A DNA stretch of 64,000 bases. Origin: Polychytrium aggregatum. Lineage: Eukaryota; Chytridiomycota; Chytridiomycetes; Polychytriales. Below the pieces are notes generated by a model. The model saw nothing but the letters and a program-made list of their open reading frames with translations. It made no database searches and was not told the origin of the DNA. The DNA lies in the NCBI RefSeq assembly GCF_025602895.1, contig NW_026516203.1:186001-250000 (forward strand), in the 5' to 3' direction. Positions 1 through 9,627 of this stretch are shown one piece after another (position 1 is the first letter of the stretch; the number at the start of each line of letters is the position of its first letter). Made by a program: the position numbers and the translations under genes.

Positions 1-385
1 GCGCTGTCGTCTTTAGCAGCTGTGCGAGACTATTCCAGCCACGATAATATCGGCCATGGAAGCACAATATCGCCCCCCCCCCAAACGACATCACAAGACC
101 GCCTCGCGTCAGATCCCCCTAGTGTGCCTAAAGTTCGATCATGCTTGCCGCCCTGCTTTCGATTATCCAAGATAACGACTGACATGTGCGACTTCCGTTC
201 AGATTCCACATGTCTGTGTATCTTGTGCAGATCCCACCCTCTCCGATCCTGTGGACTTTCCGACCTTCATGCGCATGACATATATGTAAGCGCATGTTTC
301 CTCGGCTTTCCAAGCATCAAAGCCATCAGTGGGCATGATTATGAGGTGGCGAAGGCTCAATCTCTGCCTCTTTATTTGTCTTCAG
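1..385. other. unresolved upstream part of the receptor gene
   Basis: The stretch ends in a pyrimidine-rich splice acceptor (TTGTCTTCAG, ending at 385) that leads into the first recognisable receptor exon, so at least part of it is intron. A reading frame is open from about position 22, but its translation does not resemble the N-terminus of an ANF-type ligand-binding domain and I could not place an upstream exon. The true start codon and signal peptide probably lie before the window. Confidence 0.4.
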
Positions 386-3300
386 GGGGGTGCCAAGCGG
401 CATGATCACCTTTGCCAAGGGTATGGGATGGCAGAAGGTTGCATTCCTCTACACCGTCGACTCGATGTCGCTCGCGTCGCTGAATTGGGCTCTGCAAGCT
501 GCAGCCGCCAACAACATCACAGTGCTCACGACACAGGGTGAGTTGCATATCGAACGTGGATGCCGAGATTTCAGTTTCCCACGAGGAATGCGTCGGCTGT
601 TGGCTAACCATTGCGGTCGCTTTGGGAACTCGCCGACAAACACACCCGTACAGCAATTCAGCTGCCGCCCTCGGTGAATCCCAGCAACGGCACCCAGATT
701 ATCCAAGCGTTGACGCCAATCTACGATATCCTGAAGAACTTACAAGCCCGCATCATCGTTCTCATGTCCGTACCTCCTCGACTCGAGTTCCCATTGAGCC
801 ATGCCAGAGACTGTGACTTTTGACTCTGCACCGGCATCAAGCTGCGCTTGCACTCACACTCGTATACAACCACGGCCTGTTTCTCCATAAAAGGTCGGAT
901 ACAACCATGTCGGATGACATCTATTTCAGCGCGGCGTAAGTGGCATGCCAACGCACGATTTGTCTCGCGATGCCGTCGCATCCACTCGTTTCCTCTCGCG
1001 GCCCGACCCTCACCGTCCTGCTTTCCGCCCTTCCAGCTCGTACGGATTGACTGGCCAAAAATATGTAGGCGTTGCATGTAGACTTATCCCTCGACTCGAC
1101 TCGGTATCGATGCGGATCGCGCCGGACGACACCACTCACAATCGCATCCTGCTGGGGAACCAGGTTTGGATCACCAGAACCCAGCTTGGAGGCATCATGA
1201 ACAGCACTCAAGTCATTGCCAAATACGGTCAAGCTGCCTGGAACACACTTCAGTACAATGTTGCCACGCCTGGATTCAATTTGGTACTCATGTTTACTCC
1301 AGAGAGTTGAGCCATATCGCATGGATTGGCGATCTGAGTGGATGGCATGAATGTAAACTGGTTCGACACTCCCTCTTCTCTCGTTCTCGGTTTGATCACA
1401 CACACACACACGCACATTTAGAGTACTGGCATGAATTCATCTGAAGGGCTGTTTCTGCAGAGCGTCTATCCTTACTACGTCCAGTATCGGTCGAGGTCAG
1501 TCTGTATACAGCCTAGCCAGATCGACGATGCAGCGTGGAGGGATGCCGCCTTGCTAACAATTCCCCCATATTAGTTTTGCAACCACAACGGGCAACCTTT
1601 GGTACGATTACGCCCAGCAACCGAACAACCAAGGATCCCGTGCATACGACGCAACTATGGCAGTCTTGCTGACTTGGGACAGGGTGAGATCGAGTGTACT
1701 GACAGCTCACAAGCCAAACTCGTCGATTGTGCAAATTGGCGCATGCGGTTGCTTGATGGGTCCGGATTGCTTGGACACACATACTTGTTATCTATACTGA
1801 ATCGCCCGTCGTACTGCTGCTGTCGACTGCAGCTTCTCAACCAAACAGGATTCGAAGCCAATGCCATATACAACGGGTCGCTCGCCGGGCGGTGCAGCCC
1901 AGCCGAAGTCTCGGCGACTGGATTTGTCGGATACGGAGGACTGACCAGGTGTGTAGTGCTCATCGGTGTAGCAGCCACGATCGAGCTGGCCCGAGCTACC
2001 AGGGCCGGCCTGAGCCGGTACGGCCAGACTACGATACTTATCAAGCATTTATTCATTTAAATCCTGTTGTCGGGCAGCTTCGATTCGACTGGAGGCGTTA
2101 TCTAGTAAGTACCAAAGCTTCGAATTGACCATGACCAATGCTTGGTATTTCGACTGCACTTTGCCTTAACCTCTTGTTAACGGGAAACAACACAGCCCCG
2201 GTATCATCTACTGGAACAACGGGCCAATTATGTGGTCTGTCGGGACCTACAATCAGACAGGCATCAATCTGATCAATGATGCCAATGGAAATCCAGTCAT
2301 CCTGTCCATGTTCATTGGCGGAGCCGTGCCGAGCGACTCGCCCGTATACCAAGTCGATCAGCTCTTGTTCGGCGACCCGGTTGCGAGCGCCGTTCTCGGC
2401 GTATATGTCGTCGGCTATGCGTTGATCCTGCTGTCGATCGTGGTGGTTCTTAGAAATACGAAGCGTCGGTCAATCAAGTACCGCAGCCCGGTGCTGAACG
2501 TTGTGCTGATGGTACACCTTTGCTGCACATGAGCAAGCTATGGCGAGGCCAGTGGTCGCAGGACTGACAGCGCATGCAAACCTCGCTCATGTTATGCCGG
2601 TTTCCACCATTGCGCAGATCGGGGAGCTTGTGTTTCTGTCTTCAGGGCTTACAAGCATGTCTTATGTCACACCGGCTCTATGTACGTATGCTGGGCATGG
2701 GCCGCAGGATGACAGTCCGTGGCAGTCATCGGTGACGCCCGGGTTCATGGATGCCGTTCTGTCGCCGTCGCCCCAAGAGCAAGCTTCTGAGATGCTCTCG
2801 ACCACCTGTTCAACCGAAAAGGCATTATCGAGCCATGGCTGATCTGTCTCGGTCTGACAGTGATGCTGGTAAGATCGGGTCTGGTCGGATCTGGTCGGAA
2901 GCGGGGAAAGAAATGTGGTCCGTTTCATCGCCGGCGATCGTGTCTTGGCCGTTTGCAGCAAATGACCTGGACTGTTTGCACCCTCGGGCAATTGATCGAT
3001 ACAGTCGAGTGTCCTGGTAAAAGCCTATCGTCTCTGGAAGATATTTGGTAAGCCGCAGCGTTCATCAGACTCGGGGCACTCCTCCAGCCGACGATCGACA
3101 TCCCATGGCACCTATCCCGTCGGCGACGAGTTTGGAGGGAATCTAACCCTGCAAATCCGCTCTGCAGACAACCGGAACATCAAACCGGAAGCCATCTCAA
3201 ACACAAAGCTCCTCCTCTTGGTTCTCTACCTGGTGCTCGGAGTGACTGTGCGTATGCTGCAGCGGAGTGCTGTTAACCAGGCCGCACTTGGGTGCCAGGG

Positions 3301-4770
3301 ATCGCCCTGCGGTCACAGGTCAAGGCTCACGACCGCCCTCGCCACAGCAATGCCCTGACCCGAATGAACCGTTCGCACATCCATCTGCCTGTCTCTGTGT
3401 CTGTTTGTCCATCTGTTTGTTGATCCTTAGGTCTTCTTGATCGTGTGGACCTCGCTCAATCCCGTCGTCGTCGAAACCATGTACACGAGCGACACGCAGT
3501 ACCAAGGATGCATCTTCATGTCGACGTACTTGACCTACTGGGTCACCACGGGTCTGCTCTTTGCAATCTCAGGAACACTCCTGGTGCTCACAGCCTTTGT
3601 TGCACACAAGACAAGAAGCATCCCGACGCAGTGAGTAGCCCCTCTGCCGATCGAATGAGCAGCGAGATGAGCACGCTGCGAATGCTCAATGCTCAGTTCC
3701 CGGCCTGAGTGTCTGGATAGTAACATGAGGGGCATCCCACCTTGTCGTCGCCTTCTCTAGGTTTGGCGAAGCCATACCCATGGGCATCTCTGTCTACAAC
3801 ATCGTGATCTGCTCGGTTCTGATCCTGGCACAGAACTATTCGGACGGAATGCTGCAGCGCACAAAGTCTATTGTCCGCCTAGTGATCGAATGGATTGGCG
3901 TCATGGTCGTCCACAACGTGCTGGTGACGCCTTCGCTGCTGGCGCTCCTCGAGGAGATTAGAGGATTTGAGCAAAGCGAGTTTGGGCTCAAGCTCCAGCA
4001 ACCCGAACTCGACATTGGCAAGGATAGCAGAGGATCGCAAAAGACTGTAAGCAAGGTGGGATCGATGCATGGAGAGTCGTGGCACTTGTGTCTGAAACGG
4101 TTGGTGCGCTGGCTCGTCCACCACTCCCCTGTGCTGACCCCAGGCGCATGCGTCAGTCGTCCATTTCGCATATCTTTTACTGGAAAAAGGCATCTGGATT
4201 CATGACAAAGTGGGAGCGGGTCAAATGCGTCTTGTGCACCGGCGACGAGCCCGTCCTGTGCTTTCTTGATCCGGATATGAATGTAAGTCGAGACCGATGA
4301 GACGACGCAGCAGGAAAGCCGGGGGGTGTCAGATGTGGCGATCCAAGGGGGGGGGTGGATCTAGGAGTGGGAAGTGAGCCACGCTAACAACGATGTGCAA
4401 TCACTCTGCGTGCCATTGGGCTTGTGCCATTGCGCTGCAGAGGCCCGGTGTGAGCGTCCCGATCCGGAGCTTGATCTACCTCGAGCAAGACGAGAACGAG
4501 CCCTCGTTTATCCAGATCTCATGGCCCGGCAGTGCCTACGTCATCGAGGGCGAGAGCGAGTCCTTTGTCTCGTTCTGGGTCGCTACCGTCACAACCGAAA
4601 GCGAGAAGATCGTGGACCCTCAGGCCAAAAGAAACGCATCACTCCGTCGTCCCCGAGCATCCAAGTCAAGCCGCAAGGGAAGTACGGCTCGGCACAGCAT
4701 CGCGAGCATCGAGCAGCAACAGCAGTTCCAGCAGCAACAGCAGTTCCAGCAGCAGCATCAGCAGCTCTAG
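386..4770 (+). CDS. class C (GABA-B-like) G-protein coupled receptor with PH-like tail, 5' partial
   Basis: Multi-exon plasma-membrane receptor. Exons read by splice sites and phase: 386-537, 655-768, 1037-1064, 1164-1283, 1461-1495, 1575-1683, 1833-1948, about 2003-2104, 2196-2511, 2618-2681, a short exon ending 2868, 3005-3047, 3168-3247, 3431-3630, 3761-4046, 4144-4282, 4441-4770. The first exons form the C-terminal part of a periplasmic-binding-protein-like ANF domain (GMGWQKVAFLY, then GQKYVWITRTQLGG across a splice, then NQGSRAYDATMAVL). From 2350 seven hydrophobic segments follow, including GVYVVGYALILLSIVVVL, EPWLICLGLTVML, VKAYRLWKIF and NPVVVETMY, the class C order. The cytoplasmic tail (4144 on) carries FYWKKASGFMTKWERV and SESFVSFWVATV, a PH-domain-like pattern, and ends in poly-Q. 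The ligand is unknown. The start is missing. The family call is firm; exon edges near 2003 and 2868 are approximate. Confidence 0.8.
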
Positions 4771-4876
4771 GATTCGCAGTATCCCAAGTGACGGAGAGGG
4801 GGAAGTGCTCGATTGTCAGCCAAGACAGCGGATTCACATCAGATCAATCCGAGTGCAAAATGGCACTGACAAATCA

Positions 4877-5054
4877 TATAGTCCATCCAGAAAGAAACGG
4901 GACAGTCATGCAATTGGTACCCGTCCTGGTTGGCAATCTCTTTGATTTCGTTGGTCGGGGAGGGTTGTCTGAGTCTCCTGGGACTGGAGGCATATCCCTC
5001 ACTCGCTTCCACGTGGCATTTCCAAAGGCAATCACAATGTCGGTCTCCCTTGGA
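4877..5054 (-). mobile_element. decayed, internally deleted relic of a Fanzor element
   Basis: Three blocks match the intact Fanzor locus at 22-24.6 kb in the same orientation. The 20-mer TCCAGAAAGAAACGGGACAG at 4886-4905 is identical to 22040-22059. The stretch 4906-4968 aligns to about 22121-22180. The stretch 4969-5054 aligns to about 22479-22565, where the minus strand still reads GYASSPRRLR as in the intact protein. About 60 and 300 bp of the full element are missing between blocks, and the reading frame is broken. It sits just over 100 bp after the receptor stop codon. Confidence 0.75.
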
Positions 5055-5515
5055 CATACTGATTAGCCAAGAGTGCAATGAGTGGGTGGGCGTATTCAGG
5101 TTCCAGAAAAAGACAACTGTCTTGGCTCATAACAGAGTGTCCCATTTCATTTCGGAAGCGCTTCATCTACCCAGCCGTATTCAGAGCGCCCAGGGGTCAC
5201 GAGAAATACCGAAAGCTCTGTTCTCATTGTGATTTACAGGTGAATGACCAGAACCAGCTGCGATACATTGAGGGGGGAGGGGTGAAGACCGGGTGGAAAG
5301 GCTTCTTTTCTTTGTTTCTTTGACAAAAATATCACACGATGCCATTTGTCTCACTCTTTATTAGACATGGACAGGGAAGGCGTATTAAAAACGGAGGAGT
5401 TTCGAATTGGAAGAAGAGGACAGACGGAAGACGAGGGGGGGGGAGTTCAATTGGTTCTACAATCAAGGCGGAGCAAGATGAGAGGCAGAACACCATGAGG
5501 CAAGGACAGACGCGA
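5055..5515. other. intergenic, no gene seen
   Basis: No supported coding exon. A sequence at 5143-5161 is an imperfect inverted copy (15 of 19) of the 20-mer at 4886 and might be the other end of the Fanzor relic. The last part holds the 3' UTR of the chitinase gene that runs leftward. Confidence 0.5.
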
Positions 5516-7141
5516 TTAGGCCTCGATGGTGTTGAAGGTCTTGGCAAAGTCGAAGGGGTTCTGGGTGACGCCCGAGGAGGTGTCGGTGCTCGAGCCAGAG
5601 TTCTGGTCGCGGTTGGCACTCCACATGCGGATGCCGTTGGCCCAGGAGGTGGTCTTGACGAAGGTGGTGATCTGGTTGGCGTTGTCGAGGGTGAAGATCT
5701 CATCGGTACTGTCGTTGATACCGATCATGGGGCAGAGGGTGATGTAGGGGCTGGGGTAGCCGGCAGAAATGGCCTGGGAGTAGGTGTTCTGGGCAGCAGA
5801 GATGGCGTAGCCTGGAGGGAGATACGAGAGAGGGCAATTAGGCAACCGACTACAAAGACAGTGGCTCCAGGGGAGCTGCACCACGGATCATAGCGTCATG
5901 GATTATGCAATGCAAGCAGCATTCAGCCTCATTGCTGGATTGGCAAGCAGAGCCAGACGGATACATACCACCCATTCCAGTGGCGCCGTTGGGGGCAGCA
6001 GATGATCCATAGTCCATGGTCATGATGTTGATCGAGTCAAGGACGACACCGGCCTTGGCAGCGGACTGGATAATGTAGACACCAGTGCTGACGAGACCAG
6101 AGGGAAGGACAGGGAGAGTGTACGAGATCTTGAGACCAGGGTTGGCCTTCTGGAGAGCGGCCAGGACAGAGTTGCGGCGGTCGATGTTGGCGGTGTGGCT
6201 GACGGCAGCACCCTCGATGTCAAAGTCGATGTAGGTGGCGTTGTAGGCGTTGATGACGCTCTGGTAGGCGGCCTGGAGGGAGGTGGCATCGGTAATGGCA
6301 TCACCGAGCTCAGTGCCGGCAGCGCCACCGAAGGAGATGATGGCATCACCACCGTTGGCACGGATCTGCTGGAGGGTCGAGACGAACCAGTTCTGCGAGA
6401 GAGGGTAGCCGGCAACGCTGGGGGCACCGCCGCTGGAGGTGACGAAGGCAAAGGTGTAGTAGTTGACACCGGTGTTCTTCTGCTCAGTGACGATATCGAA
6501 CGGGGGCCAGACACCGAGATCGACGTAGGGAGCAAAGAGCTTGGCGGGCCAGTGGCCGGGCTGGATGGTGGGAGTAGAAGTGGCGACGGTGGTGGTGGTG
6601 GTGGTGGTAGTGGTGGTGGTCTTGGCGGGAGTGGTGGTGGTGGTGCGGGCGGGAGAAGTGGTGGTGGACGACTTCTTGGTGGTAGTGGTACGAACGGCCG
6701 AGGAGGAGGTGGTGGTGGTCTTGGCAGGGGTGGTGGTGGTGGTAGTGGTGGTGGTGGGCTGGTTGAACATGTCAAGAGGTTAGAGGTTAGGAAGGATACC
6801 GACAGGGGGGATGGCGGCTCGGTCGGTCTGGTGCACCGCAATCAACCCCGACAGCGAGCAACAGTCGCAGGGGCAGGACCGGGAGAGCACAGCCAGAGAC
6901 GCATCAGCAAACGACTCACGTTGTTGTTGGTGGGGAAGCCACAGTAGATGGAGGAACCGCTCTGGATGCAAACAGTGCCAGCAGCGCAGGAGAAGCTGTA
7001 GGCAGTGCCGCCGGAGCACCAGGTGTAGCTGGGGCTGGAGCCGCTGGCAGCGCAGGTCATGCCGTCGGCAGAGCACGACTGGGCCATGGCAGACGAGGCC
7101 AGAGCAGCGAGGCCAACGAAGGCGATCTTCCAGGAAACCAT
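5516..7141 (-). CDS. secreted GH18 chitinase with cysteine-rich N-terminal domain
   Basis: Hydrolyses beta-1,4 links of chitin, probably outside the cell or in wall remodelling. Three exons close in frame (7141-6920, 6758-5969, 5811-5516) to give 435 residues. The start at 7141 opens a signal peptide (MVSWKIAFVGLAALASSAMA). Residues about 22-68 form a six-cysteine module with a CSGGTAYSFSCAAGTVC stretch, resembling small chitin-binding modules such as CBM19; that assignment is inference. A threonine-rich linker follows (about 50 residues), then the GH18 barrel with SFGG in strand 3 and the catalytic motif YIDFDIEG, in which the final Glu is the proton donor. IMTMDYGSS fits the later barrel strand. 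The catalytic residues are intact, so the enzyme should be active. Confidence 0.9.
6575..6757 (-). repeat. low-complexity ACC/ACG repeat coding the threonine linker
   Basis: Runs of ACC and near-ACC codons (GGT on the plus strand) encode the Thr-rich linker of the chitinase. The opposite strand is an open frame of Gly/Val runs and is not a gene. Confidence 0.85.
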
Positions 7142-8120
7142 TGTGGGCGGGGCGGTGAGAGCGGCGTGCAGGCTGGTTCGGAGGGTGGTGGTGAGGAAAG
7201 CAGCGGGTCCAGGAGGAGAAGAAGGGGTTTATATGCGAGGGCACGGCCGCAAGAAGGATCCAGCCTGGACGAGAGGCGGCCACACAGATGTCGCATGACA
7301 AGAGCCCCGATGCGTTGTGTTCGATTGCACTTGTTGCACGGATGGCAGTGTTGGTCGCGTGGGCAGCAAGCGGCTGCAGAAGATGTGCCATGGGTGCGAT
7401 GCGACGCGGCATGCGCGATGGGGAGAGCGGCGATATGTGATGGGGGAAAAGCATGACGGCGGCGTGATCGGGGGGATGCATGGAAGCAATGCGATATGAT
7501 GTGATGTGATGTGATGAGAAGCAATGCGATATGATGAAATGCAGTCGCCGCTGGGTCAACAATGCCGGCGAGATATGTGCGAAATCCAGAACGATTGCCG
7601 GGCGAATGAATGGCAAAATCGTCCAACCAGAACAACCGAGTAGGAACAGAGCATCAACAGAGCATCAACAGAACATCAACAGAACAAGAACAGAACAAGT
7701 GTGTCCCGCGACAGCGCAGCAAGGCCGGACAATAAAGACCGGCGCTGTTCAGAGTGCTTTGCTCGTGCGCCTCACGCTTTTGCGCCCGTCTGTGGCCACA
7801 AGGTCGCGTGCGCTCGGGCCACACGATGCAGTCACGAGAGCAGCCGCGCCTGCTCACATGGGCCGCTGTGCGAGCCTGTCTTGCGTTTTTTGCGTCGTCG
7901 CTTCTTTGCCGTGCCGGCCTGGTGGTCGTTGTCCGGAGCGTGGGGTGTCTGTCGGGGGGGGGAATGAGAATACCAGCTCGGGCACGTTCGGGCCGAGACG
8001 GTGCGATTGGTGTGTTGTTTGGCCATCGGCTTGATATCGCGATACGCTCTCAGAGCAATCGCTCCCGCTGTCGATGCCAATGCCAATGTCGATACCAATG
8101 TCGATACCAATGTCGATGCC
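7142..8120. other. intergenic with simple repeats
   Basis: Upstream region of the chitinase. It holds degenerate short tandem repeats: GATGT units at about 7494-7520, CATCAACAGA/AGAACA units at about 7648-7700, and CCAATGTCGATA units at about 8075-8120. The last array is the target of retrotransposon 1. No supported gene. Confidence 0.6.
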
Positions 8121-8505
8121 TGTGATGATCATGCACGTTGGGAACACGTGTGGACTGCTGCGCGTGATGCACCGTGAGTCATGTTTGTTTGTCTTGGCGT
8201 GTATTCCCTGATTGGCTGGCGCCGATGACTCTTACTTCGCCTCCGACTGCGCTGTGCTTCGCCCCTCTCTCTAGCAGCTCCGCCTCCCTCGCACCCCCAT
8301 CTCGTCCCTCGTTTGTCGCTCCACCCCTCTCGCCCACTTTCGCCCTTCGGTTTCCCTCTTGGCTATAAAGCCCCTCCTTTCTTGCACCCATTTTGTATCT
8401 GCAGTTCGAACAACACTTGTTGTTATCTGATAAGTCGTAATATAGCTTATCGTTGTTCGCCAAGCACCTGGTCGTCCAGTGTCGTTGCTTGTCGTGGTCC
8501 TCACA
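8121..8505 (+). repeat. 5' LTR of element 1
   Basis: 385 bp, matching 13653-14037 throughout. It begins TGTGA and ends TCACA and is preceded by the target duplication ATGCC. Confidence 0.97.
8364..8413 (+). promoter_or_regulatory. LTR promoter: TATA box and likely transcript start
   Basis: TATAAA at 8364-8369 lies 39 nt before AGTTCGAACAA at 8403-8413. The latter is the likely 5' end of the genomic RNA because it is complementary to the primer site after the LTR. The start position is inferred. Confidence 0.6.
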
Positions 8506-8507
8506 TA

Positions 8508-8518
8508 TTGTTCGAACT
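8508..8518 (+). other. self-priming site (PBS) of element 1
   Basis: TTGTTCGAACT begins 2 nt after the LTR and is the exact reverse complement of AGTTCGAACAA at 8403-8413. It does not start with TGG, as tRNA-primed sites do. An 11-nt match between RNA 5' end and PBS is the arrangement known from the self-priming Tf1 and sushi elements. The core TTCGAA is itself palindromic, which weakens the match slightly. Confidence 0.65.
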
Positions 8519-8625
8519 CCCTCTCTCTGTCTGACCACCTGCTTGGCTGAGGCTTCGTTGCTGCCCTCATCCTTCTATTCTCTGTTGTCTTCCCTGCATC
8601 CTCGCTCCCCACTTTCAAAGCCCAC

Positions 8626-9609
8626 ATGGACCAACTCCAGGCCCAAATCGTTGCCCTCCAGGAGGAACTGGTTCTCCTCCGGACCACACATTCTTCCGCC
8701 GCCCCACAGCTCCCGCACATGCCGACCCCGGACAAGTTCGACGGCACCAGGTCAAAGTTCCGCCCCTTCGTCAACCAGTGCCGCCTGCTCATGATGCTCC
8801 AGGCATCCAGGTTCCCGTCCGAGCAAGTCAAGGTGGGTTACGTCTTGAGTTTGCTCACTGGTCCGGCCCTCCAGTGGGCGACTCCCTTGATCGAGTCGAA
8901 CGATCAAATCCTGCACTCGTTCGACTCGTTCATGGAACGCTTTCGCCAAGCGTTTGACGATCCCGACCGCACCCACACTGCCGAGCTGCTCCTTTCCTCC
9001 ATGGCACAGGGCAACCGCTCGTGCATGGATTATGCCTCAGAGTTCCTCCGCGTTGCCGCCGACCTTCCCTGGAACGACGAAGCCAAGATCTCCGCCTTCC
9101 GCCGTGGCCTGTCGAGGGAGATCAAGCAGCGCCTCTCCTTCATCGACCCTCTCCCTCTCCGCTTGGTCCCGTTCGTCGAGCGTTGCCTCAAGATCGATGC
9201 ACGCATCATCGAGCTCAACAACGAGCTCCGAAACACTGGCCCTGTTTCCTTCGGCACCCAGGCCTTCAACTCCCGCACCCCGTCCTTCCAGCCGCCCGCC
9301 CAGGAGCCTCCGGTTCTCTACTCCGAGCCGATGCAGATCGACGCCGCCGTCGTCAGCCGCCTGACCCCCGAGGAGAAGAACCGCCGCTTCCAGGAGCGCC
9401 TCTGCTTCCGCTGTGGCAAGCCCGGCCACGTCGCCAAGTCCTGCCCCCTCAAGTCCGGCTCCCGTGCTCCCGCCTCTGGTTCCCGCTTCCCCGGCTCCCG
9501 TCCTCAGGCTCCCGGCTCCCGTCCCCGTTCGAAGGTTGTCCGAACCATCGTCTACGATGATGGTGAGGAGGAACACTTCGAGTCGGGAAACGACCAGGCC
9601 CAGATCTAA
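8626..9609 (+). CDS. gag: Gag of element 1
   Basis: 327-residue capsid/nucleocapsid polyprotein that packages element RNA. After a short coiled-coil start (QAQIVALQEELVLL) comes the retrotransposon gag domain, with PDKFDGTRSKFRPFVNQC, MDYASEFLRVAADLPWNDE and FRRGLSREIKQRL. This pattern is shared with sushi-type Gag and its domesticated vertebrate relatives (PEG10/RTL). A single CCHC zinc knuckle lies near residue 260 (CFRCGKPGHVAKSC). The stop codon TAA at 9607-9609 lies inside the frameshift hairpin. The first ATG after the LTR fits the start. Confidence 0.92.
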   Translation: MDQLQAQIVALQEELVLLRTTHSSAAPQLPHMPTPDKFDGTRSKFRPFVNQCRLLMMLQASRFPSEQVKVGYVLSLLTGPALQWATPLIESNDQILHSFDSFMERFRQAFDDPDRTHTAELLLSSMAQGNRSCMDYASEFLRVAADLPWNDEAKISAFRRGLSREIKQRLSFIDPLPLRLVPFVERCLKIDARIIELNNELRNTGPVSFGTQAFNSRTPSFQPPAQEPPVLYSEPMQIDAAVVSRLTPEEKNRRFQERLCFRCGKPGHVAKSCPLKSGSRAPASGSRFPGSRPQAPGSRPRSKVVRTIVYDDGEEEHFESGNDQAQI

Positions 9610-9627
9610 GTGGAGGCTTAGATCTGG
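9585..9627 (+). promoter_or_regulatory. -1 ribosomal frameshift signal between gag and pol (element 1)
   Basis: The slippery heptamer GGGAAAC (9585-9591) is read G GGA AAC in the gag frame. An 8-nt spacer leads to a perfect 11-bp stem (CCAGATCTAAG at 9600-9610 with CTTAGATCTGG at 9617-9627) and a 6-nt loop. The pol frame is -1 relative to gag and is open from 9561, so slippage here yields Gag-Pol. Confidence 0.85.

Noticed and set aside
4321-4360. G-rich runs near 4320-4360 as a regulatory G-quadruplex
   Set aside because: They lie in a receptor intron and do not form four evenly spaced G tracts.
6195-6947. Gly/Val-rich open frames on the plus strand
   Set aside because: Antisense shadow of the Thr-rich linker and GH18 exon of the chitinase, which has a signal peptide and catalytic motif.
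8506-8520. tRNA-type primer site in element 1
   Set aside because: The TTCGAAC core recalls a tRNA T-loop, but the site does not begin with TGG and matches the RNA 5' end over 11 nt.
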